NCBI GenBank assembly: GCA_007922225.1
Contig: ML679969.1
Span: 18,905,368-18,969,367 of the forward strand
Length of the DNA stretch: 64,000 bases
DNA from: Emydura subglobosa
Taxonomy: Eukaryota; Chordata; Testudines; Chelidae
Direction: 5' to 3'
Shown: positions 32,801-42,741 of the stretch, in pieces
Numbering within the stretch: position 1 is the stretch's first letter
Layout: each line of letters starts with the position of its first letter
Notes under the pieces: model-generated
Seen by the model: only the letters and a program-made list of their open reading frames with translations
Told to the model about the DNA's origin: nothing
The model's database searches: none
Program-made: the position numbers and the translations under genes

Positions 32801-33147
32801 TGTCCTTAAATCCTAAGAAAGATACGACTAATGCTAAAAACTACTAGAAAAACAATAAAATGTTAACTATGTACAAAAATAAAATGGTCTTTTCAGTCAA
32901 GTTTGGCAAGTGCATCACAAGGGATGAGAGAACAGCAGAAGCTCCGACTTAGACCATGCAGCAGTGAGAAGGAACTGACAGTGTGGTTGCTCCGCCTTGC
33001 CCTTTATTGCTTTGGTGAAAACCATGAGGCAGTACATCGACACATATGCACACCAACAGATACTACTACTTTTAAAAGCTCTGGGCGCATGGTGCATGCA
33101 CATAACCCTCAATGGAACATAGATTGGGACCATCACTCGAAGAAGAA

Positions 33148-34745
33148 CTTCATTTATTATGTGGGCAATTCTGGAGGAACAAGCAGCCGACAAAACGTCT
33201 AGCATTTTGTGAATTTTCTTGGAGATGACCAAAGTCTCAATCTCCAGGATGTCCATAATCTCCACCAAGAGCTCTTGAAAGGCCTTGAAAGTGTCTGGTG
33301 CTGGTATTGGTGTTGAGGCTACCGCCTCATATAGGGACAGCAAGAGGAGGTCTTTGACACTGAGGGGTTGTTTGGACTTCAAATCCTGTTCTCTATATTC
33401 TGGCAACTAAGATCACTATTGGACTTCCTCCTCTTCAGCAAATACTGTCTCCTAGAGGCCTGTGAAAGTGGGCCCCAACTGCTCCAGTAGGGCCATGGAG
33501 CATTCTGTGCATGTATGAAGGGCTGGCAGGTTGCTGGCTGGACCAGTGCCAATCCTGGCACACTGGTTTTTAACTCTGTAGAGATCCTCTAGTGGTACCT
33601 CTCATAGACCTCAGTGGATCTCTGTTTGACCCTGGTGAAAAGGTGCATGAGGAATACACCTCTTCTACAGGCAGCACTGTCTGGTAAGGTGGCACTGGCA
33701 CTCAGAACAGTGTCAGTCATGGTACATATCTCAGTGCTGAGCACGACTCCAGTGTGCTCTGAATGTGCAATGTTGGTGCCAGAATTGGTACTGCTTTGGA
33801 TACTTCCACTATCAGGCCTGGTACTGGTGGAGCATGCTGCAGTGCAGTTTGCTCCTGTCCATTTGTCGTCGATGTCATGAGTAACTTGGCAGACTTGTCT
33901 CCTGATGTCTTCCTATTTCCCTCCTCATGAGAGGACATCAAGCTTCCTTTTCGAACTCCTGGTCAGTGCCCCAGGGGCCCTGCTTCAATGTCTGATATGT
34001 GGACTCTGCCGTTGGGGCCACTGATGGCTTTGCTGCCGAGCTGGGCTTCAGTGACACTTTTTCTGCAGAAATATTCGGTATTGCCTGTCTGCCTGCAAGA
34101 TGGGGTGCTGGAAGATGTAGGCTGGACTGTTAGAAGGGTTTCTGAGTTTGGCAATTCTTGATTGGATGCCTCTTTCATACACTACCCCAGAAGATGGAGA
34201 TTCAGCCTCACACCCCTTGATCTACAAGTTCTTACGAAAGAAGAAAAGGCAGACTCAGCACCTGCTTGGAATATGAGACTCTCTCAAGCAGAACAGGTAT
34301 TCACTGTGCCAATCTTTCAGAAGAACTAGCCTGCTGCAGGATGGACAAGGTTTAAAGCCTGTGAGTTTTGAGTTTGCCATTCTAAGAGACATACAGACAG
34401 GTGGAGAAGGGATTTGAGAGCAACTTTAGATTTGACAAGCACTAAAGCACACTAGAATAATAAAATTAAAAGAATAAAGGTAGTTCTGAGGAATCTCAGA
34501 AGATTTGAAAAAGCTTTTTGAGAAATTTAACTAGAGCTCAAGTCTAGCAGGTCACACATCAGCTAGATTACATTCACTTGCCCTGGCAATAAGAGGTAAT
34601 TGCCCTGACTTTTATGCCTTCATTTGGGAGCAGGCGGAGGAACAAGGTGCATGTGTGACCCTGGTAGATAGTGCTATTCAAAAACATTTGGTCTGGTGTG
34701 CATGGGACGCATGCGCACCTAGAATGGGATCCACACTGGTACATA
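33148..34745 (-). mobile_element. DIRS-like element C, right part (gag and right terminus)
   Basis: Minus-strand gag pieces read DTFKAFQELLVEIMDILEIE (33148-33406), with zinc-motif sequence near 34200-34350 (CPSCSRL, then HSEYLFCLRESH). The right inverted terminus at about 34717-34740 matches the left region 25198-25225 of C in inverted orientation. The gag C-terminal half is missing next to D, so D's insertion was accompanied by, or followed by, a deletion. Confidence 0.65.
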
Positions 34746-34856
34746 CAAGTACAACATGGGATTCATAATGCCTTTTAAAGAAAATGTACATAGATGGGAA
34801 GCATGCTGGATGAAACCATTTCTTTGACCTCCATCCACATATCACTAGACAGTATA

Positions 34857-35035
34857 TCATAGAATCATAGACGATTAGGGTTGGAAGGGACCTCAGGAGA
34901 TCATCTAGTCCAACCCCCTGCTCAAAGCAGGACCAACCCCAATTAAATCATCCCAGCCAGGGCTTTGTCAAGCCTCACCTTAAAAACATGTGAGGATGGA
35001 GATTCCACCACCTCCCTAGGTAACCCATTCTAGTG
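34857..35035 (-). mobile_element. CR1 LINE 3'-end fragment
   Basis: ATCATAGAATCATAGACGAT, then GGTTGGAAGGGACCTCAGGA and GACCAACCCCAATTAAATCA are the CR1 3' terminus read on the opposite strand. About 180 bp, severely 5'-truncated, as usual for CR1. Confidence 0.9.
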
Positions 35036-35576
35036 CTTGTGATCATAAGACAACACAAAGTGAACTTTCAGAAAAAACAATGCAATCAGAAGATTAATCT
35101 AAGCCTGTGATTGCTTTGATAATGAGGAAGTTTAGGTCAGTCAACATGCCTTGCAGATGTTAGCATTTGATTATGTATTTTCATATGTAACACAATCCCC
35201 AAGGAGCAAAGAAACTGGAATACATTTTAAGGCTCTGGAAACTGCGGATGATAAATTAAGATTCCATGTGAAAAAGGAAGGCATTATGTGTGTAAAATAC
35301 TTTTTAGGTTGTGTAGCTGGGTGAATTACTTGGACACAGCTAAACAGCAAAAGGAATGAAAATATTTCAGCTAGTGCTTAATGTAGCAAACAGTCCATAA
35401 TATATTGGAAAGGGGCAGGAAGGCAATGAGACAGGGCGGCGATGAAACATCCTCAGCACAGCATATGATTTCATAGAACATGGCAGAAATTCCTAGAGAA
35501 AACAATGGCAACTGACAGCACCAAGCCCCCACTTTTGCAACCCTGTTCAGCCATTGTCACTCAGGTCCTGTTTTAC
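35036..35576. other. EIF4G3 intron, no gene seen
   Basis: Nothing recognisable between the CR1 fragment and exon 35813-35577. Confidence 0.4.
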
Positions 35577-35813
35577 CTTTGCTTTCTCAAAGTCCAAATC
35601 CTTGCCAATGGTGGTGAGCAAGCGGCAAAGGCATTCCAGGGACTCTTCATCATGGTTCTTAAGCAGCTTCACCACACAGTCATGCATGATGGCCTCTGTC
35701 AGCATTTTCAGTTTAAAGAGTTCACCAATAAATTTGATGTTTCCAATGGATCTCCGTCGAGCTTTGTCCTTGGCCTCTTCTAGCTCATCATGGAGCCGTG
35801 TCTTCTCCTCTGG
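35577..35813 (-). CDS. EIF4G3: EIF4G3 exon, MIF4G HEAT repeats
   Basis: A 237-nt, phase-0 exon (79 codons) with acceptor TTTTACAG and donor GTAAAA. It encodes [20 protein letters not shown], then [20 protein letters not shown] and [20 protein letters not shown], the most conserved stretch of the eIF4G middle domain. The early residues ([18 protein letters not shown]) match eIF4G3 rather than eIF4G1. It joins EAAST of exon 36250-36104. Confidence 0.98.
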
Positions 35814-36103
35814 CTGTAAAACAGGAAGGGGAATTCTAGAAAGCATGTATGTGGAAACCAGCGTGTAGCACAGGCTCCTGAACACATCAAACTTTTGTAG
35901 CTAGAGTTACTGCTGTTCACATCCCCACCCTCTTACTCCCAAAACTATGAAAAATAGCATCACAAGGGTGTCAATTAATGCAAATAGCTTTTTTATTAAA
36001 CCCAACCATAGCAACACAGGAAACCAAGATTTTCCCAAGCATCAACAGCGGTCCTTTAAGATTGGACTATCAAAGATCTCTGAGATTTTTTGAAGACACT
36101 CAC

Positions 36104-36250
36104 AGTGCTAGCAGCCTCGAGTTCTTTCTGCTTCTTCTCAAAGACATCATCATCGGCTTTGTCTTTTTCAAATTCCTTCTGGCAACGATTCAGTAGCAAC
36201 TTGCGGAAATTTACTGTGCTCCCAGGCTTGTCTGCCATAGGTACCTTCAG
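36104..36250 (-). CDS. EIF4G3: EIF4G3 exon, MIF4G HEAT repeats
   Basis: A 147-nt, phase-0 exon (49 codons) with acceptor CATACAG and donor GTGAGT. It encodes [20 protein letters not shown], then [20 protein letters not shown]. The chain ends ELEAAST, with Thr where mammalian eIF4G3 has Ala. It joins RCLVT of exon 38368-38171. Confidence 0.97.
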
Positions 36251-36859
36251 CTGTATGCAAAGGAAGAAAAACACAGGGAAAAGCATGGTTAAACCTTACA
36301 TACAAAGAATATGTTCTATGCATCATCAGTTACATTTTATTACATATTTTATTAACAGTAGTAACAGAGCTTGCAAGGCTACTACAGTTAAGCATCTTAC
36401 CTTATGTTTTCATTGGACAACTATACTTTTATGAGCTTTAGAATTCAGATTTGAAAAATTGCTCCATACTAAACCTTGTCTGACAAAATCTTAGCCTAGA
36501 AGTAGATTGTGGTTTCCCTACAAAGAGTCCTGTTTCAGATTCATGCTTTTTTTTGTAAGAACATTTTAAAATATAGATTTTAATTATATGTTTCAGATTC
36601 CAGAGCTATGCCACAACAATGTATATTATTTTTAATAAACATTCATAGAGCACTCTGTATGTGTTGCCTGTGTATTCTGTAAACACATACTATCAACAGC
36701 ACACACAGAGTAGCTAAATCTTATCAGGTCCACTGATTTTCAGGGTTCATTTCAGAAATGTGCCACTCTGGGACAGTGCTCCACCAACGACAAAAACAGG
36801 GATCAACACTCAGAAAAATAAGAGTCATTCCCCAAATTTTATGGGTAAATGTTTCTTAC
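36251..36859. other. EIF4G3 intron, no gene seen
   Basis: AT-rich sequence without recognisable features between exon 36250-36104 and the candidate cassette exon. Confidence 0.45.
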
Positions 36860-36940
36860 CTTAACTTTGGTGATTCGGCCCTCCCCTATCTTGCCTGAAA
36901 CTTTCTGATGCCTGAAATGGCTTTTCTGGAGGCAGTGCTT
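36860..36940 (-). other. Candidate in-frame cassette exon of EIF4G3
   Basis: An 81-nt minus-strand stretch ends in a strong donor (AAG then GTAAGAAA). It starts after an AG at 36942-36941 and is open in the phase of the flanking exons. It would insert 27 residues beginning KHCLQKSHFRHQKVS and ending GEGRITKVK between RCLVT and LKVPMAD. A stronger AG just upstream (exon start 36945) would instead give a frame with a stop. The acceptor sits in a perfect 9-bp hairpin (36938-36946 with 36954-36962). I know of no such exon in mammalian eIF4G3, so this is speculative. Confidence 0.25.
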
Positions 36941-36962
36941 CTTGTCTGTGAGTGACAAGAAG

Positions 36963-38170
36963 TGCTATTTCTGGTAGGATTAGTTTTCTCCATCACTACC
37001 TCTTTCTCTGTTTTCCCTCCTCTTCTCTACTTCTACCCTCCTTTTCTCCATCCTCCATCTCTATGTTTCCTTTCTGCGTTTTTTTAAGTACCTACTGTGT
37101 TAGATGCTATAACAGGTCTAATAACTGACATTAGTAGTGTGACTGATGCCTAACATAAGGCAAATTCACTTCTACTGCCAACAGCCTGGCCAGCAATCCC
37201 CAACTGTATTATTTTCAGTACACCATTAGGATAAAATCACTCAAGCTCAATGTGGAATTGGAATTGTGTGGCCAGGGCACAATCCCGTGCCCTGAAATGA
37301 ACTCTGGATTTGATTATGTCAATTCCAAAAAGGTGTTAAACTCTATTACAGGTCAGTAATAGTTCTTTAATCTGCATGTCCATTTCAAGATGGCATTTGC
37401 ACCTTTCTGTCACTTGAATCACTACTGGAGTTGTTATGAAGTATCACATTGATGATCTGGATATCTGTTTTCATCAGTCATTGCAGTAATGAGTCAGGAT
37501 ACCTACTTTTTAGTTATAAATGTGCCTTGATACAGATTTATACAATACACACCAAAGCCTTCTCTATATCAAATAAATAACCTGCTTTAAAAACGTTTTT
37601 ACATGATATATCATAAACAGTGCAAAAAGCACTATAAGTGTAATTGAGAACACTGTCGGGCATACGTAACCATCAGTGATAATGAGGCTCAAGACAGAAA
37701 GAGTGGATTGACTGTCAGAGTCCAGGGTCAGTTTGTAAGGCTGGAAGTTAAAAACTGCCTCAGCTTTCTACTCGTAAACTGAACAAATTTGCTCAGGAAA
37801 TCAGTGAAAACTTGAATTTGAAATCCTGTTTTTATGGAGGTACTTTTAGGGCTGCACTGCAATTTAATCACCAGATTTTCAAAGGTGCTCAGCACTCAGT
37901 AGCTCCAAATCTGGACACTAGTTTAGCATCACGCCTAGTCAGTTTCACTCTGGGTTTTCTGAGTGTATGTGTGGCCAATGGTATACATGTGAACACAGTT
38001 TTATAATATGAGATTTTCTCAGATACACTAAGAAGTTCAGAAACAAATACTAAGGGGTATAATTCTGCCGTTGATGTGATTACATAATTCCCACTTTAGT
38101 TCATGGGAATAATGTGCAGCAAGGGAAGAACTTACTCACAGGACCCTCCTGTTTGACTTTTGCCGCTTAC
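36963..38170. other. EIF4G3 intron, no gene seen
   Basis: No coding pattern or recognisable repeat. Open frames such as 37812-38006 look random. Confidence 0.45.
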
Positions 38171-38368
38171 CGTTACGAGACATCTACACATGTTTGCATA
38201 AGCCACAGAGAAGCTGGGCTCATCGATGGCTTTCTCAAAGACCAGGTCAATGACCCCTTTCAGTCTCTCTTCTGTGTCCACAGTCAGGTCAGTTACTTGC
38301 TTCATTAGCTGATTGAACATCTGTGGCGTCAACTTGTTTAAGATACTTCGTACCTTGCGGAACAGCTC
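38171..38368 (-). CDS. EIF4G3: EIF4G3 exon, start of MIF4G domain
   Basis: A 198-nt, phase-0 exon (66 codons) with acceptor ATGTTTAG and donor GTAAGC. It encodes [20 protein letters not shown], then [20 protein letters not shown] and [20 protein letters not shown]. This opens the first HEAT repeats of the middle domain that binds eIF4A and recruits the 43S complex through eIF3. Met replaces the Lys seen in mammals after LTPQ. Confidence 0.98.
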
Positions 38369-39689
38369 CTAAACATGTCAGTAAAAACAATAAGGGCAGA
38401 GCACAAACACAGAAAGATGATAGGTGGTGATAATAAACTGGTATGCATTTTAAAGGTGAACAGAAAAGCTTTTAAAATGAATTTTTAACAGAATGTATGT
38501 CCAGATCTCATCAGCAAAATATACAGTGAAACCTTCAAGACAAGTCCTTAAACACTGGTCCTATCTGCTGCGCGTCGACATTGTATTAATTATTACTCTC
38601 AAGTAGAGGTTTCCTATTATTAGAAATGCAATCTGTGGTCCTTTAAAAGTATGAGGGATTTTCACTGTACTTGACAATTAACAGAATTTCACGATATCCT
38701 CATTCCAGTGCAGGAAGGCTCCACTGTACATTTTATAACACGATACTTGAAAGTCATTTCTGCCTCCACTTACCCACAAGATGGATTTTGTGGGTCTCTC
38801 CTGTACAAGTTGATAACTTCACCGATATCTAAGGGACCAAGGGCTGTAGGAAAATGCACCTCTCAGTTTTCTAAGGTAAAAAGCTTCTCAGTTCACCTTT
38901 AATACTAATTCATCTATGGATTAACAGCAATAAAAGAGGAACAACACTTTCAAAAGTGCCTATGTGATTCCAAAGTAATTCCAAATGTGATTCCATAGGC
39001 AGTTAGGAACTTAAGTCCCACTAACTTTCAGTGACACAGGCTCCTAAATGCCTAAGTTACTTTTGAAAATAGCACTTGGACATGTGAACATTTTTATCTG
39101 GGATAACTTCAGAAGCAGTAATTTATATTCCATAGTTAAATTTACCGTGAAGAAGCTTTGTTTTTTTCCTCAATAAAGGTAACAAGCTTTTAGTACATTT
39201 ACTCTAACAGATTTTTTTAATACACATTTGGTCAACAAGTTTGCATTTGGCAACCAGAATATAATTCCAATGTATTCCAAAAATATTCCAATTTATCCTC
39301 CCATGTCTCATATCAAAAATTGTACCACCAAGCAAACATCTCCACCTTAAGTGGTTACCCCATGAAGGAGGGGAAGGAGAGAAAACTACAAAGAGAGTTT
39401 GAGATATAGCAGTGATGGCATGGGCAGGACTTTGCAAGAGCGAAATCTACAGAAGACTCTTAGTACCACAGAGGCTCAGTATAGAAATACATTTTACAAG
39501 GGGATGAAAAGGAAGTTCTGTGCTACACTGAAAGTTGGAGGTTGGTTTTTTTAAAAGCAAAGGCAGAAATATACAAGTAAAATAGCTGCATAAAAATATT
39601 CTTGGTAGAGAGGTAGTAGGTTGTCTGGTATTCCCTGTCTTCACTTTCTTTATATATCAGGTGACCCAATTTTAATTCTGAATAAAAGC
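38369..39689. other. EIF4G3 intron, no gene seen
   Basis: No recognisable gene or transposon up to the poly-A run. Confidence 0.45.
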
Positions 39690-39708
39690 AAAAAAAAAAA
39701 AAAAAAAA
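39690..39708 (+). repeat. A19 homopolymer
   Basis: A run of 19 A preceded by AATAAAAGC. It could be the tail of a decayed retroposon, but no body upstream is recognisable. Confidence 0.8.
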
Positions 39709-40042
39709 TGAATGCAGATCAGAACTGTGACTCAAACTGGACTTCAGTGCTGCTTGGGTTATTGTCCAGTACAACATCAAGGAGAAGAGTATCACAACAG
39801 CAAAAAGAAAAAGACAGTTACTTAACTTGAGATGCGTTGCTCATGTCCATTCCATTATAGGTGTGTGCACGCCTCTGTGCACGGTTACTGGAACTTTTTT
39901 CTCTTTGGCAGACCATGTAGGGCCAGCTTCGGCACCCCTAGAGTCCCATGCACATGCCGTGGTATATGGAGGCACTGCCGGACCTATGCCCCCTTAGTCC
40001 CTTCTTTCCGCCAACTCCGGCAGTGGGGATGGGGGGTGGGTC

Positions 40043-40145
40043 ATGGAATGGACATGAGCAACACATCTCAAAGAACAGTAGTTACTGGCAAGTAACCTTA
40101 TTTTCTTCTTTGAATGATTGCTCATGTCCATTCCATTACAGGTGA
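40043..40145. repeat. DIRS-B internal complementary region
   Basis: GGAATGGACATGAGCAACAC then CAGTAGTTACTGGCAAGTAACC is the inverse of the left terminus. TTCTTCTTTGAATGATTGCTC and the following CATGTCCATTCCATTACAGG are the inverse of the right terminus 45200-45242. The two halves meet near 40093. Confidence 0.8.
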
Positions 40146-40817
40146 CTCACAAGCAATACCTGGATGGTGGGCCAGAGTTACGGATGAGCTCCCTGCAGCA
40201 CTGCTCTGTTGAAGCCTGAAATCATCCTGCACCTGCTGGACGATGGTGTAGTGGGACATGAAGGTGTGTACTGATGACCAGGTGGCGGCTCTGCAGATGT
40301 CCTGCATGGGCACTCTCGCTAGGAAGACTGTAGACGAGGCTTGGGCTCTGATTGAGTGTGCTGTGATGGTTCCCAGAAGTGGCATCTTTGCTTGCTTGTA
40401 GCAGAACTTGATGCAGGAATTTATCCATGAGGAGATGCGCTGGATAGAAACAGGTAAGCCTTTCATCTGATTGGCCACTGCGACGAAGAGCTGCATCGAC
40501 CTCTGGAACGGTCTCATGCGCTCAATATAGAATGCCAGCACCTGTCTTATGTCTAGCGAGTGACACCTTCTCTCCTCCTCCGAACCATGCAATTTGGGAA
40601 AAAACACAGGGAGAAAAATATCTTGGTTATAATGAAATTGGGAAACTACCTTGGATAGGAAGGCCAGGTGCAGCCTCGACTGAACTTTATCTTTATAGAA
40701 TACAGTATAAGGGGGCTCCGAGGTTAGCGCCCTAATCTTGGAGACCCTCCTTGCTGAGGTAATGGCCACCAGGAAGGCCACCTTCCAAGACAGCAGGAGT
40801 AGCAGGCATGAAGCCAT
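40122..40817 (-). CDS. DIRS-B tyrosine recombinase, catalytic part
   Basis: A 231-codon open frame with the catalytic arginine region SARRVSKIRALT (about residues 21-32), HSIRAQASS (HxxR) and the nucleophile context ATWSSVHTFMSHY. Unlike copy A, all three catalytic elements are in one frame. The N-terminal DNA-binding domain continues upstream to about 41120 in another frame (EYLLQLKLQGLAMASLKVHL), so the whole gene is still broken. The conserved SEL after RRV is SKI here. Confidence 0.82.
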   Translation of the reverse strand: MASCLLLLLSWKVAFLVAITSARRVSKIRALTSEPPYTVFYKDKVQSRLHLAFLSKVVSQFHYNQDIFLPVFFPKLHGSEEERRCHSLDIRQVLAFYIERMRPFQRSMQLFVAVANQMKGLPVSIQRISSWINSCIKFCYKQAKMPLLGTITAHSIRAQASSTVFLARVPMQDICRAATWSSVHTFMSHYTIVQQVQDDFRLQQSSAAGSSSVTLAHHPGIACESPVMEWT

Positions 40818-41055
40818 GGGTACAAAGGGAGGCCCCGTGAGTTGTGAGAGGACCAGGTTGAGATCCCAGGGAGGTACAGGTCACGGACCTGTGGATAAAA
40901 CCTCTCCATCCCTTTCAGAAACCTAATCATCATCGTATGGGAGAAAACCAATCTCCCTTTCAAAGTCCGGTGAAACACCAATATAGCCACTAGGTGGACC
41001 TTCAGGGAGGCCATGGCCAGCCCCTGAAGTTTTAGCTGTAGCAAATACTCCATGA

Positions 41056-41700
41056 TCACCTGTACTGGCAAGAGACTAGGCTTCCCCAGGACTCTGCCCA
41101 GCAGGTAAAATACTTCCATTTAGCCCGATACATGACCTGCATGGAAGACTTCATGCTGCCCAGCAGGATTTGCGCCAAACAGGCCTGCTCATCCGCGCTC
41201 AGCCACAGAGCCTCCACACCGTGAGATACAGGGTGTCCAGGTCCGGTTGCAGCAGGCGACCGTGATCCTGGGACAGGAGATCGTGCCATCTCAGAAGTTC
41301 CAGGAGCGAAAAGGAGGGGGAGAATGATACGTCCAGCAGCATGCTGAACCAGTGCTGGCACAGCCAGGCCGGCGCCATTAAGATAATGTCCGCCTTGTCC
41401 CTCTTGATTTTCAGCAGAACTTTGTGAAGGAGGGGAATGGGCGGGAATGCGTACATGAGACTCCCCAACCACTGCAGGAGGAAGGTGCAGGAGAGTGACC
41501 CAGCCTCTCGACCACGGAAAGAGCAGAATTGCGGACATTTCTTGTTCCACGCTGACATGAACAGGTCCACCTGGGGAGAGCCCCACCTCCAGAAGATCAT
41601 AGACACTACCTCTGGATGTAGCGACCAATTGTGGTGGGCTAAGAACAACCTGCTGAGGTGGTCCGCCTCGTCATTCCTCAGCCCTGGAAGGTGAGAGGCT
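41056..41700 (-). pseudogene. DIRS-B methyltransferase-like domain and recombinase N-terminus (overlapping frames)
   Basis: One frame (41199-41972) reads LPGLRNDEADHLSRLFL, IFWRWGSPQVDLFMSAWNKK, YAFPPIPLLHKVLLKI and ILMAPAWLCQHWFSMLLD, the methyltransferase-like block. A second frame (41056-41628) reads QVMYRAKWKYFTCWAES, the recombinase N-terminus. The two overlap exactly as in A. Confidence 0.75.
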
Positions 41701-42428
41701 ATCATGTGGAAATTGTGCCTCACCGCAAAGTTCCACAGACAAATAGCCTCTCTGCAGAGGGCTGAAGAGCGGGCTTCCCCCTGCCTGTTGATGTGGTACG
41801 TGGCTGCGGTATTATCCGTCAGCCCCTGCACTACCTTACCCGCAATAAAGTGGAGGAACACTCTGCATGCTAGATGAATGGCCTGCAGTTCTTTCACATT
41901 GATGTGTAAGCACTTCTCTTCCCTCGACCAGACTCCTTGCGTGCTGAGGTTGGCGCTGATATGGGCCCCCATCCTAGGTCCGAGGCGTCCGATATCAGGG
42001 TGATTGAGGGGACTAGCTCTTCGAATGGTACACCTCTTAACACTGCCTGGGGCTCCACCACCAGTCTAGGGAGGCTAGGACCTGGAGGGCGGGGACTGTG
42101 ACCACCTGATCCAATGGATGTCTGCTCGGGAAATAAACTGAGGCCAGCCATGATTGAAGTGGTCTGAGTTTCAGGCGGGCCAGCCTCACCACGTAGGTGC
42201 AGGCCGCCATGTGTCCCAACAGCTGCAGAAAGTGACTGGTTGTGGTCGCTGGGCATAGATGCAGGCGAGCAATAATGATGGACATCGCCACAAAGCACGA
42301 CTGGGGTAGGAAGGTTCTGGCTTGGGAAGGAAGGCTCTGGCTTGGGAAGTATCCAGGACTGTGCCAATGAACTCTATCTGCTGCACAGGAGTTAAGGTGG
42401 ACTTCCGCTTGTTTATCAGCAGGCCCAA
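41640..42428 (-). pseudogene. DIRS-B RNase H domain and RT connection
   Basis: RNase H motifs are split over frames: ITLISDASDLGWGPIS (41894-42367 frame), INVKELQAIHLACRVF and GLTDNTAATYHINRQ (41199-41972 frame). The RT connection reads GLLINKRKSTLTPVQQIEFI and THMAACTYVVRLARLKLRPL-like sequence. Confidence 0.75.
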
Positions 42429-42489
42429 CTGGCAGCAGACAGCATATGTCAGGTTTACACTATTCTGGACCTGGGACCTGGACCTGCCT

Positions 42490-42741
42490 CTGATAAGCTA
42501 ATTGTCCAGGTAGGGATGGGAGAGATCCAGGAAACAGGCTGGGAAGCTGCCCTTGGGTGCACCATCAAAATGGCCTCCTTTGGTTGCCTGACCACCTAGA
42601 TAATCCTTGCTGTGAGGCTGAGGAGGAACCTAGGAGTGGATGGTGTCTCCTAGACCCCGTTTCTGTGACTCTTTCTGTAGGGCGTGAACAGCCATGGCTG
42701 GTACCTCTGCTACTGCTGGTCCTGAGGACGGAACTGATGCC
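42490..42741 (-). pseudogene. DIRS-B RT remnant with mutated catalytic box at a deletion edge
   Basis: At 42512-42498 the minus strand reads PYLDN followed by TAG, where A has PYLDDCLIRG. The second catalytic aspartate codon is Asn and the next codon is a stop. Upstream of about 42520 the palm and fingers are missing, and the sequence passes within about 200 bp to gag, so most of the RT has been deleted. Confidence 0.7.

Larger units (their letters stand above)
28294..33147 (-). mobile_element. DIRS-like element D, nested in C
   Basis: The element begins within the left repeat (GCAGAGGGGAAGGAGGGTGG), so the outer left end is missing. The internal complementary region is at about 28334-28430 (TTACAGGTAACTAACC, then GAGTGACAGTCCCTATTGTG). 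The right inverted repeat ends GGACCATCACTCGAAGAAGAA at 33147. Internal order is recombinase C-terminus, methyltransferase trace, RNase H, RT, gag and zinc motif, all on the minus strand. At 4.85 kb it is shorter than A because the recombinase N-terminal region is mostly gone. The terminal sequence makes it the same family as F and G. Confidence 0.82.

Noticed and set aside
35554..35868. Plus-strand ORF of 104 codons antisense to an EIF4G3 exon
   Set aside because: It is the shadow of exon 35813-35577; the minus frame has splice sites and an unmistakable eIF4G3 match.
36090..36434. Plus-strand ORF of 114 codons
   Set aside because: Antisense shadow of exon 36250-36104 running into the intron.
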